From: Wagnerdoeblera intermedia
GTDB taxonomy: Bacteria > Pseudomonadota > Alphaproteobacteria > Rhodobacterales > Rhodobacteraceae
DNA: 64,000 nucleotides
Direction: 5' to 3' (one strand)
NCBI RefSeq assembly: GCF_042647465.1
Contig: NZ_JBHRVN010000001.1
The translations under genes and the position numbers were made by a program. The notes under the pieces were generated by a model that saw nothing but the letters and a program-made list of their open reading frames with translations, was not told the DNA's origin and ran no database searches. The first letter of the stretch is position 1. Every line of letters begins with the position of its first letter. Of the stretch, positions 8,809 through 17,692 are shown piece after piece.

Positions 8809-9552
8809 ATGACGACAGTCCCCCTTGCCCGAGTCGATCTCAATCAGAGTTCGGTCTCGCGTTACATTCAGCTTGCGACGCTCTTTCGTCAGCGGATCAC
8901 CTCCGGCCAATGGCGCTCCGGCGCGCAGATCCCGACAGTCGCAGATCTCGCCGAAGAATACGGCGTTGCGCGCGCCACCATCCGTCAGGCGCTGGATGAG
9001 CTGGTCCGCGAGGGGCTGATTGAGCGCTTCCGTGCGCGGGGCACCTTTGTGCGGGCGCGGGCGCGGAATCAGCTCTGGTGTCAGGTCGGGACGGAATGGT
9101 CTGGCCTGCTGCGCGCGATTGACGGCGCGAGCATTGAAGTGCTGGCCGACAGCGCCGCCGTGGGCCTGCCGGAGCTGCGCTATGCGATCGGCACACCGGC
9201 TGCAGCCTACCGGCAACTCAAACGCCGCCACTGGCGCCCCGGCCAGCCCTTCCTGCTTGCCGATCTTTACATCTCAGAGGATCTGCGCGGCCGGATCAGC
9301 GATGAAGATCTGCGCCTGAAAACCGCGCTGCGTCTGATCGATGACATTCCCGGCCTGATCCCGGCCTCTGCCCGCCAGACCCTGACCATCGCGGCCGCCG
9401 ATGTTGAAAGCGCGCAGGCTTTGCAGATCCCGATTAATGCCCCGGTCGCCGTGGTTCATCGCCGCGTGGTCGATTCGGAGGGGCAGCTGATCCTGGCTGC
9501 CGACGGGATCTACCGCGGCGATGTGCTGCGCCTCGATATTGAGCTGCGGTGA
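8809..9552 (+). CDS. GntR family transcriptional regulator, HutC/UTRA type
   Basis: 247 residues. The N-terminal winged helix is clear (IPTVADLAEEYGVARATIRQALDELVREGLIERFRARGTFV, about residues 45-85); the rest is a UTRA effector domain (PVAVVHRRVVDSEGQLILAADGIYRGDVL). HutC-type regulators usually repress catabolic operons and release DNA on binding a small acid. It is divergent from the dehydrogenase/CaiB operon and lies before the TTT operon. A close paralogue is encoded at 26470-27216; the two share most of the N-terminal half, including the LWCxV...WSGxL linker. Confidence 0.93.
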   Translation: MTTVPLARVDLNQSSVSRYIQLATLFRQRITSGQWRSGAQIPTVADLAEEYGVARATIRQALDELVREGLIERFRARGTFVRARARNQLWCQVGTEWSGLLRAIDGASIEVLADSAAVGLPELRYAIGTPAAAYRQLKRRHWRPGQPFLLADLYISEDLRGRISDEDLRLKTALRLIDDIPGLIPASARQTLTIAAADVESAQALQIPINAPVAVVHRRVVDSEGQLILAADGIYRGDVLRLDIELR

Positions 9553-9710
9553 CGGAGACATCAAAAAATCCGGCTCTGGCGGCCCGCCCGGGCGGTTTGG
9601 GTCTGGACAGCATAAAACCATATATCTAGCCTTATGCATCAAATGGACAGCCCGGCACTGAAAGACGGGCTGCAGAGAGGAAAACACCACAGCCATATCG
9701 GCTGCGGGGG

Positions 9711-9737
9711 GAGCAGAGGGGGCCAGGGGCCCCGCTC
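9711..9737 (+). promoter_or_regulatory. Hairpin in the leader of the first tctC gene
   Basis: Within the 236-bp gap before tctC, GGGGCC (9719-9724) pairs with GGCCCC (9728-9733) around loop AGG, and GAGC/GCTC extend the stem with a bulge. Upstream in the same gap are ATATATCTAG (9620-9629) and TATATATCTG (9768-9777), which resemble sites near 22.8 and 23.7 kb. Likely a leader or mRNA-stability hairpin plus promoter/operator DNA. Confidence 0.4.
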
Positions 9738-9788
9738 AGGGCCGCAGGCCCGGGCAACAGCACAGTCTATATATCTGGGGAGGATATC

Positions 9789-10778
9789 ATGACAGGTTCG
9801 GCACGTATGACCGCCGTTAAATCGGCACTTCTCGGCACGCTGATCGCAGCGGGCACAGCTTTCGGCGCCATGGCGCAGGACTTTCCGAGCAAACCCATTG
9901 TGATGGTTGTTCCCTTCCCGCCGGGCGGCTCGACCGATGTGGTCTCGCGCGTTCTGGCGCAGAAAATGGGCGAGAAGCTCAAACAGACCATCGTGGTCGA
10001 AAACAAGCCCGGTGCAGCCGGGACGATCGGCATCGGCGAAGTCGCGCGCTCGGCGGCTGATGGCTATACCGTCGGCGTGAGCGGCGTCGGTCCCTCGATC
10101 ATCCTGCATGCCCTTGGCCAGCAGCTTTCCTATGATCCGACCAAAGATCTTGAAGTGGTGGGTCTTGCAGGCTCGACCGGCTTTGTGCTGGCGGCCCGCC
10201 CGGACTTCCCGGCGGATGATCTGGGCGGCGTCCTGGCCTGGGCCAAAGAAAACCCCGGCAAGCTTGCTTATGGCACCTCGGGTGTCGGCTCGCCGGGCCA
10301 TCTGGCAATGGAATGGCTGCGCATGATCGCCGATGTGGAGGTCAACCACATCCCCTATAAAGGCAACGGCCCGCTGCTGACCGATGTGATCGGCAAGCAC
10401 ATTGATATGGGCGTTCTGACCATCCCCGGCACCGCAAAACAGGTGAATGAGGGCCAGATCAAAGCCCTCGCCGTCACCGGTGCTGCGCGCAGCCAGGAAC
10501 TGGAAACCGTGCCGACCGTGGCTGAGCTTGGCCACGAGGGCTATGCCGCCGAGATCTGGAACGCGCTCGTCGTGCCGACCGGCACCCCCGAGCCGGTGGT
10601 CGAAACCCTGGCAAAAGCCCTGGATGAGGTCATGGCCGATCCCGCGACCCAGGCTGAGATCGTGAAGCTGGGCTTCACCCCCAATTCGCCCGGTCGCGCC
10701 GCTTCGGCCGAATTCATCGAGGCTGAGCGCGCCAAATGGACCGAGGTCATCAAAAACTCGGGCGCAAAACTCGAATAA
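9789..10778 (+). CDS. tctC: Tripartite tricarboxylate transporter substrate-binding protein (TctC/Bug family)
   Basis: 329 residues, preceded by GGGGAGGATATC. An N-terminal signal peptide ends near AMAQ. The mature protein has the Bug motifs: PIVMVVPFPPGGSTDVVSRV near the start, VVENKPGAAGTIG, and the GTSGVGSPGHLAMEW segment that holds the ligand carboxylate. It binds a carboxylic acid in the periplasm and delivers it to the TctAB pair encoded directly downstream. A hairpin separates it from tctB, which suggests higher expression of the binding protein. Confidence 0.95.
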   Translation: MTGSARMTAVKSALLGTLIAAGTAFGAMAQDFPSKPIVMVVPFPPGGSTDVVSRVLAQKMGEKLKQTIVVENKPGAAGTIGIGEVARSAADGYTVGVSGVGPSIILHALGQQLSYDPTKDLEVVGLAGSTGFVLAARPDFPADDLGGVLAWAKENPGKLAYGTSGVGSPGHLAMEWLRMIADVEVNHIPYKGNGPLLTDVIGKHIDMGVLTIPGTAKQVNEGQIKALAVTGAARSQELETVPTVAELGHEGYAAEIWNALVVPTGTPEPVVETLAKALDEVMADPATQAEIVKLGFTPNSPGRAASAEFIEAERAKWTEVIKNSGAKLE

Positions 10779-10800
10779 GCGCGATCCCGCATAACGACAA

Positions 10801-10822
10801 AGGGGCCCCTGCGGGGGCCCCT
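10801..10822 (+). promoter_or_regulatory. Intercistronic hairpin between tctC and tctB
   Basis: AGGGGCCCC (10801-10809) pairs with GGGGCCCCT (10814-10822) around TGCG, with no U tract. It is probably a 3' stabilising or partial-termination element that raises tctC mRNA above tctBA. Confidence 0.6.
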
Positions 10823-10853
10823 CATGACTGACGACTTCAAGGGAGGGGCGGCG

Positions 10854-11348
10854 ATGATTGCGATCAGAAGCCCGAAGTTTTTCTGGAATGGCGCCATTTT
10901 TCTGGCCACCGGCCTCTTCGGCCTGAGCGTGGCGCAGAACTATTCCTTCGGGACCACCGCCCGCATCGGGCCGGGGTTCTTTCCGGCGATCGTCTCCGGC
11001 CTTCTGGTCGTCGTGGGGCTGCTCACCATCCTGAAATCCCTGCGCAGCCACGGCGAGCCGGTGGGGCGCATCCACTGGAAGCCGCTGCTGCTGATCACGC
11101 TGAGCGTGATTTGCTTTGGTCTGCTGCTACCCCGCATCGGCCTGCCGCTGACCATCCTTGCAAGCTGCATCACCGCCGCAGTCGCCAGCACCTGGTTTCG
11201 CTTTGCTGCGGTCCCGGCCCTGCTGGCTCTGGCTTTTGCCGCACTCTGCACGCTGGCCTTTTCCATCGGGCTTGGCCTGCCGATGCTGGTTCTGGGCAGC
11301 TGGCTTCAGCCGCTTGCTGAACTCTTCACCGCAGCGCGGACGAACTGA
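10854..11348 (+). CDS. tctB: TTT small membrane subunit TctB
   Basis: 164 residues from the ATG at 10854, which follows GGGAGGGG by 4-5 bases; the in-frame ATG at 10824 lacks a ribosome site. Four hydrophobic segments are visible. The SFGTTARIGPGFFP motif is the TctB signature. It forms the inner-membrane transporter with TctA, whose gene begins 2 bases after its stop. Confidence 0.92.
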   Translation: MIAIRSPKFFWNGAIFLATGLFGLSVAQNYSFGTTARIGPGFFPAIVSGLLVVVGLLTILKSLRSHGEPVGRIHWKPLLLITLSVICFGLLLPRIGLPLTILASCITAAVASTWFRFAAVPALLALAFAALCTLAFSIGLGLPMLVLGSWLQPLAELFTAARTN

Positions 11349-11350
11349 CC

Positions 11351-12856
11351 ATGGATCTGATTGCCAATCTCTCGCTCGGGTTTGAAACGGCTTTCGGGCT
11401 GCAGAACCTGATCTACTGCTTTCTCGGCGTTTTTCTTGGCACGGCAGTCGGCGTGCTGCCGGGGCTGGGGCCGATCGCCACCATATCCATGCTCCTGCCG
11501 CTGACCTTTGGTCTGTCGGCGGATGCCGCGCTCATCATGCTGGCGGGGATCTATTACGGCTCACAATATGGCGGCTCGACCACCGCGATCCTCGTCAATC
11601 TGCCGGGCGAAGCCTCCTCCGTCGTCACGGCCATGGACGGCTATCAGATGGCGCGGAAGGGCCGCGCGGGCGCGGCGCTGGCAACCGCCGCCATCGGCAG
11701 CTTTTTCGCAGGCACCGTCGGCACCATCCTGATCGCGGCCTTCGCGCCGGCGCTTGCTGTGGTCGCGCTGAAATTCGGGCCGGTGGAATATTTCTCGCTG
11801 CTGGTGCTGGGGGTCATCGCCTCGATCATCCTTGCCAGCGGCTCTCTGCTGAGCGCCTTCGGCATGATCCTGATCGGGCTGATGCTGGGCTTTGTCGGCA
11901 CCGATGTGAACTCGGGCCTGCCGCGCTTCACCTTCGGCTCGATGGATATGATGGATGGCATTGATTTTGTCGTCGTCGCCATGGGGGTCTTCGGCATCGG
12001 CGAGATCATCGCCAACCTTGAGAATGAGCGCACCCGCGAAGTGATGGTCAAAAGCGTCACCGGCCTGATGCCCACCCGCAGCGACTGGAAGCGGATCACC
12101 GGCCCGATCCTGCGCGGCACCGGGCTTGGCTCTGTGCTGGGGGTGCTGCCGGGCGGCGGCGCGATGCTGGCGGCATTCGGCTCCTATGCGATGGAAAAGA
12201 AGCTCTCAAAAACGCCCCGGGAGTTTGGTCAAGGCGCGATTGAAGGCGTGGCCGGTCCCGAGGCTGCCAATAACGCGGCCGCCCAGACCGCCTTTATCCC
12301 GATGCTGACGCTGGGCTTTCCGGGCAATGCCACCATGGCGCTGATGATCGGCGCGCTGATCATTCAGGGCATCCAGCCCGGACCCGGCGTCATGGCCGAG
12401 CAGCCGGCGCTCTTCTGGGGCCTGATTGCCTCGATGTGGATCGGCAACCTGATGCTGGTGATCCTCAACCTGCCGCTCGTCGGGCTTTGGGTGAAGCTGA
12501 TCTCGATCCCCTATCACTTCCTCTATCCGGCGATCTGCATTTTCTGCGCGATCGGGGTCTTCAGCCTGGCCAACAGCACCTTTGATGTCTGGATGATGGC
12601 GGCCTTTGGCGTGCTGGGCTATATCTTCCGCAAGCTCGATGCGGAGCCCGCGCCGATGCTGCTGGCGCTGATCCTTGGCCCGATGCTGGAGGAATATCTG
12701 CGCCGTGCGCTGCTCATCTCGCGTGGCGATGCGACGGTGTTTTTCACCCAGCCGATCAGCGCCGTGATGCTGGGCGCGGCGGCGCTGCTGCTGGCCGCAG
12801 TTCTGCTGCCCTCATTCCGCAAGACCCGCGAAGTTGCCTTCCAGGACGAAGACTGA
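11351..12856 (+). CDS. tctA: TTT large membrane subunit TctA
   Basis: 501 residues, about 11-12 membrane segments. The family motifs GVLPGLGPIATISMLLPLTF, YYGSQYGGSTTAILVNLPGEASSVVT (repeated in the second half as GVLPGGGAMLAAFGSYAMEKK and PEAANNAAAQTAFIPMLTLGFPGNATMALM) are all intact. It is the ion-coupled permease for the acid bound by TctC. Next downstream, after 108 bases, is a CaiB gene, which suggests that the imported acid is activated as a CoA ester. Confidence 0.95.
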   Translation: MDLIANLSLGFETAFGLQNLIYCFLGVFLGTAVGVLPGLGPIATISMLLPLTFGLSADAALIMLAGIYYGSQYGGSTTAILVNLPGEASSVVTAMDGYQMARKGRAGAALATAAIGSFFAGTVGTILIAAFAPALAVVALKFGPVEYFSLLVLGVIASIILASGSLLSAFGMILIGLMLGFVGTDVNSGLPRFTFGSMDMMDGIDFVVVAMGVFGIGEIIANLENERTREVMVKSVTGLMPTRSDWKRITGPILRGTGLGSVLGVLPGGGAMLAAFGSYAMEKKLSKTPREFGQGAIEGVAGPEAANNAAAQTAFIPMLTLGFPGNATMALMIGALIIQGIQPGPGVMAEQPALFWGLIASMWIGNLMLVILNLPLVGLWVKLISIPYHFLYPAICIFCAIGVFSLANSTFDVWMMAAFGVLGYIFRKLDAEPAPMLLALILGPMLEEYLRRALLISRGDATVFFTQPISAVMLGAAALLLAAVLLPSFRKTREVAFQDED

Positions 12857-12964
12857 GCCCTGCGGGGGCTTGAACCTTCCGGGCGGGCCTGCGACATCCT
12901 GCCCGACTGCCAATCCTCCGGTCTGCTCTTTGCGGGCCGGAGCCAGCGACCCGGAACCGGCCCC

Positions 12965-14143
12965 ATGACCCATAGCCCCGAAGCCCCCGGCCCGCTTGAA
13001 GGCGTGACGGTCATCGACGTCACCCGGGTGCTGGCCGGCCCCTATGCCAGCATGGTGCTGAGCGATCTGGGCGCCACCGTCATCAAAGTCGAAGCCCCCG
13101 GCAGCGGCGATGACAGCCGCGGCTTTGGTCCGGTTGTCGGCGGCACCTCGACCTATTTTGCCTCAGTCAATCGCGGCAAGAAATCCATCGCCCTCGATCT
13201 CAAGGCGCCGGATGACCGGGCCATTCTGATGGATCTGCTCGCCACCGCCGATGTGCTGCTGGAGAATTTCCGCCCCGGGGTCATGGAAAAACTTGGGCTG
13301 AGCTGGGAAGAGCTTGCGCCGAAATTTCCGCAGCTGATCTATGGCTCTGTCTCCGGATTTGGCCAGACCGGTCCTTACCGCGACCGCGCCGCCTATGACA
13401 TCGTCGTCCAGGCCATGGGCGGCATGATGTCGGTGACCGGACCCGAAGATGGCCCGCCGGCCCGTGTCGGCACCTCCATCGGCGATGTGGGCGCGGGGGC
13501 CTTTCTCGCGCTTGGAGTGACATCGGCGCTTTATGCCCGCAGCCGCAGCGGCAAGGGGCGGCGCATCGATATCTCCATGCTCGACTGCCAGGTGGCTCTG
13601 CTCGAAAATGCCGTTACCCGCTACGGCGCCACCGGCGAGCTGCCGCGCCCGATGGGCAGCAAACATCCCCTGATCGCGCCCTTTCAGGCCTTTCGCACCG
13701 CCGATGACTGGCTGGTGATTGCCGCCGGAAATGACCGGCTCTTTGCACGCTTCACCGCCGCGATCGGGCGGGCCGAACTTGCGCAAAATCCGCTCTTCCT
13801 CAAGCGGACGGATCGTCAACGCCATCACCAGGCGCTGGAGATTGAGATTGAGCTCACGCTGGCCACGCGATCGCGCGACGAATGGCTCAGCCTTCTGCAG
13901 GCCGAGGGCATTCCCTGCGGGCCGATCCGCAATGTCGCCGATCTGATGGAGGATCCGCAACTTGCCGCAAGACAGATGATCTGCGAGACCCGCGACAGCG
14001 CCGGGCAGCGGTTTCAGGTGGTGGGAAATCCGGTCAAAATTTCAGGCTATGACGACCGCCCCGAGCGCGGAGCGGTGCCCGATCTTGACCAGCACCGCGG
14101 CGAGATCCTGACAGCGCTTTATGGGCGCCCCCCCGCGCCCTGA
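12965..14143 (+). CDS. CaiB/BaiF family III CoA-transferase
   Basis: 392 residues. Signature GVTVIDVTRVLAGPYASMVLSDLGATVIKVE at the N-terminus; catalytic Asp174 in SIGDVGAG. It is the last gene on the plus strand behind tctCBA, 108 bases from tctA, and ends 18 bases from the stop of a convergent flavin reductase. The stop is preceded by a run of seven C residues (14128-14134), so the last few residues would change if that run were miscounted. Substrate unknown. Confidence 0.92.
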   Translation: MTHSPEAPGPLEGVTVIDVTRVLAGPYASMVLSDLGATVIKVEAPGSGDDSRGFGPVVGGTSTYFASVNRGKKSIALDLKAPDDRAILMDLLATADVLLENFRPGVMEKLGLSWEELAPKFPQLIYGSVSGFGQTGPYRDRAAYDIVVQAMGGMMSVTGPEDGPPARVGTSIGDVGAGAFLALGVTSALYARSRSGKGRRIDISMLDCQVALLENAVTRYGATGELPRPMGSKHPLIAPFQAFRTADDWLVIAAGNDRLFARFTAAIGRAELAQNPLFLKRTDRQRHHQALEIEIELTLATRSRDEWLSLLQAEGIPCGPIRNVADLMEDPQLAARQMICETRDSAGQRFQVVGNPVKISGYDDRPERGAVPDLDQHRGEILTALYGRPPAP

Positions 14144-14161
14144 CACGGGGGGACCTGATCC

Positions 14162-14770
14162 TCAACCCGGATAATCGCTCGGGCGGATCATCTCAAAGCT
14201 CTCGCTGAGGCTGTTGTAATCGCGATATCCCATTCGCGACAGCATCCCGGCGGCCACCACATCCACGCGGCCGTCTTTGATATAACGATCGTCGATATGG
14301 ATGCCGGTCACCTGACCGATAAAGTGGATGTTGTTGGTATAGCTGCCATCGAGGAGTTTGATGCGGCGGAACTCCAGCAGGCGGCATTCAAAGGCGCAGA
14401 CCGCCGTGGCCACGCGCGGGGCAGAGATGGTCACGCCTGCCGCCATCGGCACATCGGCAAACTCAAACTCATTCACCTCAGGCGGCAGCGTCGCAGACGA
14501 CAGGTTCAGCATCTGCGCATGCTCGCGCCCGGCCATATTGATGGTGAATTCCTTCGTCGCGATGATATTGCGTGAGGTGTCCTTCAACCCCTCAGACGAG
14601 AAGCCCAGCACCGGCGGCTTGCCGGAGATCGCATTGAAAAAGCTGTAGGGTGCCAGATTGGGGCGGCCTTCGGCATTGCGGGTCGAAATCCAGGCGATAG
14701 GGCGCGGCGCGACCAGGGCGGTGAAGGGATTGTGGGGCAGCGGTGCCCCGTCCTCGGGTCGGTAGAACAT
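14162..14770 (-). CDS. Flavin reductase-like FMN-binding protein
   Basis: 202 residues, matching the flavin reductase/DIM6-NTAB split-barrel family: PLPHNPFTALVAPRPIAWISTRNAEGRPNLAPYSFFNAIS with FMN-contact residues, then KDTSRNIIATKEFTINMA. Such proteins supply reduced flavin or act as flavin-binding oxidoreductases. It is the last gene of the long minus-strand operon, 44 bases behind the hydroxyacid dehydrogenase. No monooxygenase partner is in this operon; the nearest is the luciferase-like gene at 38.5 kb. Confidence 0.87.
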   Translation of the reverse strand: MFYRPEDGAPLPHNPFTALVAPRPIAWISTRNAEGRPNLAPYSFFNAISGKPPVLGFSSEGLKDTSRNIIATKEFTINMAGREHAQMLNLSSATLPPEVNEFEFADVPMAAGVTISAPRVATAVCAFECRLLEFRRIKLLDGSYTNNIHFIGQVTGIHIDDRYIKDGRVDVVAAGMLSRMGYRDYNSLSESFEMIRPSDYPG

Positions 14771-14814
14771 GGGTCTTTTCCTTGGCGCTCAACGCTTTGG
14801 GTGGGGCCAAAGGC

Positions 14815-15699
14815 TCAGGCGCGGCCATAAAAGGCGCGCGCTGCCTCCAGCAGGGTCCGGGCGATATCGCCCCGCGTTTCGCGGGTGATCGCGGCCGAAT
14901 GGGGTTGCAGGACACAAGTCTCAAGCGTGGCAAACCGCGGATCGATCTGCGGCTCGCGGGCAAAGACGTCAAGCCCCGCACCGGCGATCGCCCCGCTTTG
15001 AAGCGCGGTGATCAGCGCCTCTTCATCAACGACCGAGCCGCGGGCGATATTGATCAGCCAGCCCTCAGGACCAAGCGCGCTGAGGATGCCCGCGTCGATC
15101 AGCCCCGCCGTCTCCGCGCCGCCTGCCACGGTGACGACCAGGACATCGGCCCAGGCCGCCAGTTCGCTCAGCGAAGAGGCCCGCGCCCAGGGCCCGGGCT
15201 TCTCGCTACGGGAATGATAGCGCACCTCCATCTCCAGGGCAGAGGCGCGTTCGGCCACCCGGCGACCGATGCGGCCAAGGCCAACGACGCCCAGACGGGT
15301 CCCCTTGATGCGACGCCCGGGGCCGAAACGCTCCGGCCCCCAACGGCCCTCGCGCACGAAACGGTCCGCGGCCACCGTGCGGCGCAGCAGCGCATAGGTC
15401 AGCGCAATCGCCGTATCGGCGGTGTCTTCCGTCACGGCGTCGGGCGTATTGACCACCCGAATGCCCCGCGCCTGAGCGGCGGCGAGGTCGATTTTCTCAA
15501 GCCCCGTGCCATTGCATAAGATCAGCTTCAGGCCCCGCAGAGCCGCCATCTGCGCCTCTGTAAAGCCGGCCATGGAGGTGGTCACCGCCACTTCGGCGGA
15601 CATTCCCTCGGGAAGATCCGTCACCAGAGTGAATTCCGCGCTCAGCACGCTTTGCAATTCAGGCGGAATGGCGCAGGTCACCAGCAGCGCCGGGGTCAT
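14815..15699 (-). CDS. D-2-hydroxyacid dehydrogenase
   Basis: 294 residues from the ATG at 15699, one base behind the tctA stop; a TTG 12 bases earlier is possible. It has the NAD(P)-binding GVVGLGRIGRR near residue 140, then the catalytic set: Arg in INIARGSVVDEEAL, Glu in AREPQI and His in LQPHSAAIT. It interconverts a 2-hydroxyacid and a 2-oxoacid in the cytoplasm. Being cotranscribed with hydratases, it may oxidise the hydroxyacid that they form. Confidence 0.92.
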   Translation of the reverse strand: MTPALLVTCAIPPELQSVLSAEFTLVTDLPEGMSAEVAVTTSMAGFTEAQMAALRGLKLILCNGTGLEKIDLAAAQARGIRVVNTPDAVTEDTADTAIALTYALLRRTVAADRFVREGRWGPERFGPGRRIKGTRLGVVGLGRIGRRVAERASALEMEVRYHSRSEKPGPWARASSLSELAAWADVLVVTVAGGAETAGLIDAGILSALGPEGWLINIARGSVVDEEALITALQSGAIAGAGLDVFAREPQIDPRFATLETCVLQPHSAAITRETRGDIARTLLEAARAFYGRA

Positions 15700-15700
15700 A

Positions 15701-17227
15701 TCAGGGGTCAAGGCTCGCCTCCGCAGCGGTATGGGTGCCCGTGCGCAACAGCCGAAGGACCGAGCGCAGCGACATAAAGAAGATCACCGCCGTAATGATC
15801 AGCAAAACGGCGCTGATCGGGCGTTCGAGAAAGATCGAGAGCTTACCCCGGGACATCAGCATCGCGCGGGAGAAATGCTCCTCCATCAGCGGCCCGAGCA
15901 CGAACCCGAGCAGGATCGGCGCCGGAGGATAGCCAAAGCGCAGCAGCACCAGACCCAAAGCGCCAAAGGCCACCACCAGCCAGATATCAAAGACCTGCTG
16001 CTTGATCGCAAAGACGCCCATACAGATGAAAAACAGGATCAGCGGGTAGAGAAACCGGTAGGGCACCGTCAGCAGCCGCACCCAAAGCCCGATCAGCGGA
16101 ATGTTCAGGAAGAGCAAAAACACATTGCCGATCCAGAAGGAGGCGATCAGCCCCCAGAACATCACCGGCTGTTCGGTCAGAAACCGCGGTCCCGGCACGA
16201 TGCCGTGCATGATCATCGCGCCCAGCAGAAAGGCCATCAGCGCATCACCCGGAATACCAAGCGACAGGGTCGGCATGAAGGCCGCCTGAACGGCAGAGTT
16301 ATTCGCCGCCTCCGGTGCCACCACCCCCTCAATCGCGCCTTTGCCAAAGCGCGAGGGGTCTTTGGAGACCTTCTTCTCGGTCGCATAGGCCATGAAGGTG
16401 GCAATCGTGGCCCCGGCCCCCGGCAACGCGCCGATCACGGCCCCGATGCCGGTGCCGCGCAGGGTGGGCATGACGCTGTCTTTGACGTCTTTGCGGGTCG
16501 GCATCATCCTGCGAAAGGTGATCTCGCGGGCCGACATGGGTTTATTGTCGCTTTTCCCGATCGAGCCGATGATTTCGGTCAGCCCGAACATCCCCATGGC
16601 AATGGCCACAAGGCTGATGCCCTCGGTCAGCTCAAGCTGGCCAAAGGTATAGCGCAGCGCCCCGCTGTTGAGATCCATCCCCACGGTGCCAAGCGCCAGT
16701 CCGAAGGCCACCATCGCAAGGCTTTTGATCGGCGAGCCGGGCGCGACCGTGGCCGCCATGACCAGACCCATGGCCATGATCATGAAATATTCCACTGAGG
16801 ACATTTTCAGGGCCACCGCCGCGACCAGTGGCGTTGCCACCATCATGATCAGGATCGCAATCGATCCGCCCACAAATGAGCAGATCGTGGTCATGAAAAG
16901 CGCAACCCCGGCCCGACCCTGTTTGGCCATCGGATAGCCATCCAGACAGGTCACCGCAGAGGTCACCGAGCCTGGCACATTGAGCAGGATCGACGCCGTG
17001 GAGGAGCCATATTGTGCGCCGTAAAAGATCCCGGCCAGCATGATCAGACCGACGGTCGGATCCATGTAAAAGGTCAGCGGCAGACAAAGCGCCACAGCGG
17101 TCAGCGCACCGACCCCCGGCAGAACCCCGATGAAGGTGCCGATGGTCACACCGACAAAGCACATCAGCAGCGCATCAAAGGCAAAAGCGCGCTCAAAGCC
17201 GGAAAGGATATGGGCAAATTCAACCAT
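15701..17227 (-). CDS. tctA: TTT large membrane subunit TctA
   Basis: 508 residues with the same internal repeat as the first TctA: GVLPGVGALTAVALCLPLTF and GAQYGSSTASILLNVPGSVTSAVT, then GALPGAGATIATFMAYATEKK and PEAANNSAVQAAFMPTLSLGIPGDALMAFL. The sequence is clearly a different clade from the 11.4-kb TctA, so the two systems probably import different acids. tctB precedes it by 3 bases. Confidence 0.94.
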   Translation of the reverse strand: MVEFAHILSGFERAFAFDALLMCFVGVTIGTFIGVLPGVGALTAVALCLPLTFYMDPTVGLIMLAGIFYGAQYGSSTASILLNVPGSVTSAVTCLDGYPMAKQGRAGVALFMTTICSFVGGSIAILIMMVATPLVAAVALKMSSVEYFMIMAMGLVMAATVAPGSPIKSLAMVAFGLALGTVGMDLNSGALRYTFGQLELTEGISLVAIAMGMFGLTEIIGSIGKSDNKPMSAREITFRRMMPTRKDVKDSVMPTLRGTGIGAVIGALPGAGATIATFMAYATEKKVSKDPSRFGKGAIEGVVAPEAANNSAVQAAFMPTLSLGIPGDALMAFLLGAMIMHGIVPGPRFLTEQPVMFWGLIASFWIGNVFLLFLNIPLIGLWVRLLTVPYRFLYPLILFFICMGVFAIKQQVFDIWLVVAFGALGLVLLRFGYPPAPILLGFVLGPLMEEHFSRAMLMSRGKLSIFLERPISAVLLIITAVIFFMSLRSVLRLLRTGTHTAAEASLDP

Positions 17228-17230
17228 GGC

Positions 17231-17692
17231 TCACCACCAGAAGGGTTGCAGCGGCAGGCGCAGGCCCAGGATGAAGACACCCCAGGAAAAGAGACCCGCC
17301 ATCAGGCTGAGAATGAAGCCGCCGAGGACCGGGTTGCCCGGTTCGGCAAAGCGGCTGATAAAGACGAGCGCAAAGCTTGCCGGCACAAGTCCCAGCGGTT
17401 TCACGATCAGCGCGAAGACCAGCAAGGCTCCGAAGCAGACCAGCAGGACGCGCGGTCGGATCGCGGGGGGGCGCGCGGTGGAATAGCGCGCCTCCAGCCC
17501 GCAGCAGATCCCGAAAAAGACCATCAGCCAGCCGGCCGCACTCGGAAAAAAGCCCGGCCCGATCCGGCGGAAACTGCCGGTGCCGAACTGGCCTCCGGTG
17601 ACGATCAGGGTCACGCCGATTGCGACGATGACACCGGCGATCGCCAGTTCCCAATAGTTCAGCTTCCTGGCTGTCTGCGCGCCGCCGCTCAT
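17231..17692 (-). CDS. tctB: TTT small membrane subunit TctB
   Basis: 153 residues, four hydrophobic stretches, with the TctB motif FGTGSFRRIGPGFFPSAAGWLM. Its start overlaps the stop of the LeuD-like gene by four bases (ATGA). A run of seven G (17465-17471) falls inside the gene but here the frame is kept (STARPPAIRPR), unlike four other long runs in the window. Confidence 0.9.
   Translation of the reverse strand: MSGGAQTARKLNYWELAIAGVIVAIGVTLIVTGGQFGTGSFRRIGPGFFPSAAGWLMVFFGICCGLEARYSTARPPAIRPRVLLVCFGALLVFALIVKPLGLVPASFALVFISRFAEPGNPVLGGFILSLMAGLFSWGVFILGLRLPLQPFWW

Noticed and set aside
9639..11075. 478-codon minus-strand frame opposite tctC/tctB
   Set aside because: Shadow of two well-recognised plus-strand genes; no motifs and His/Gly/Arg-rich composition typical of antisense frames.
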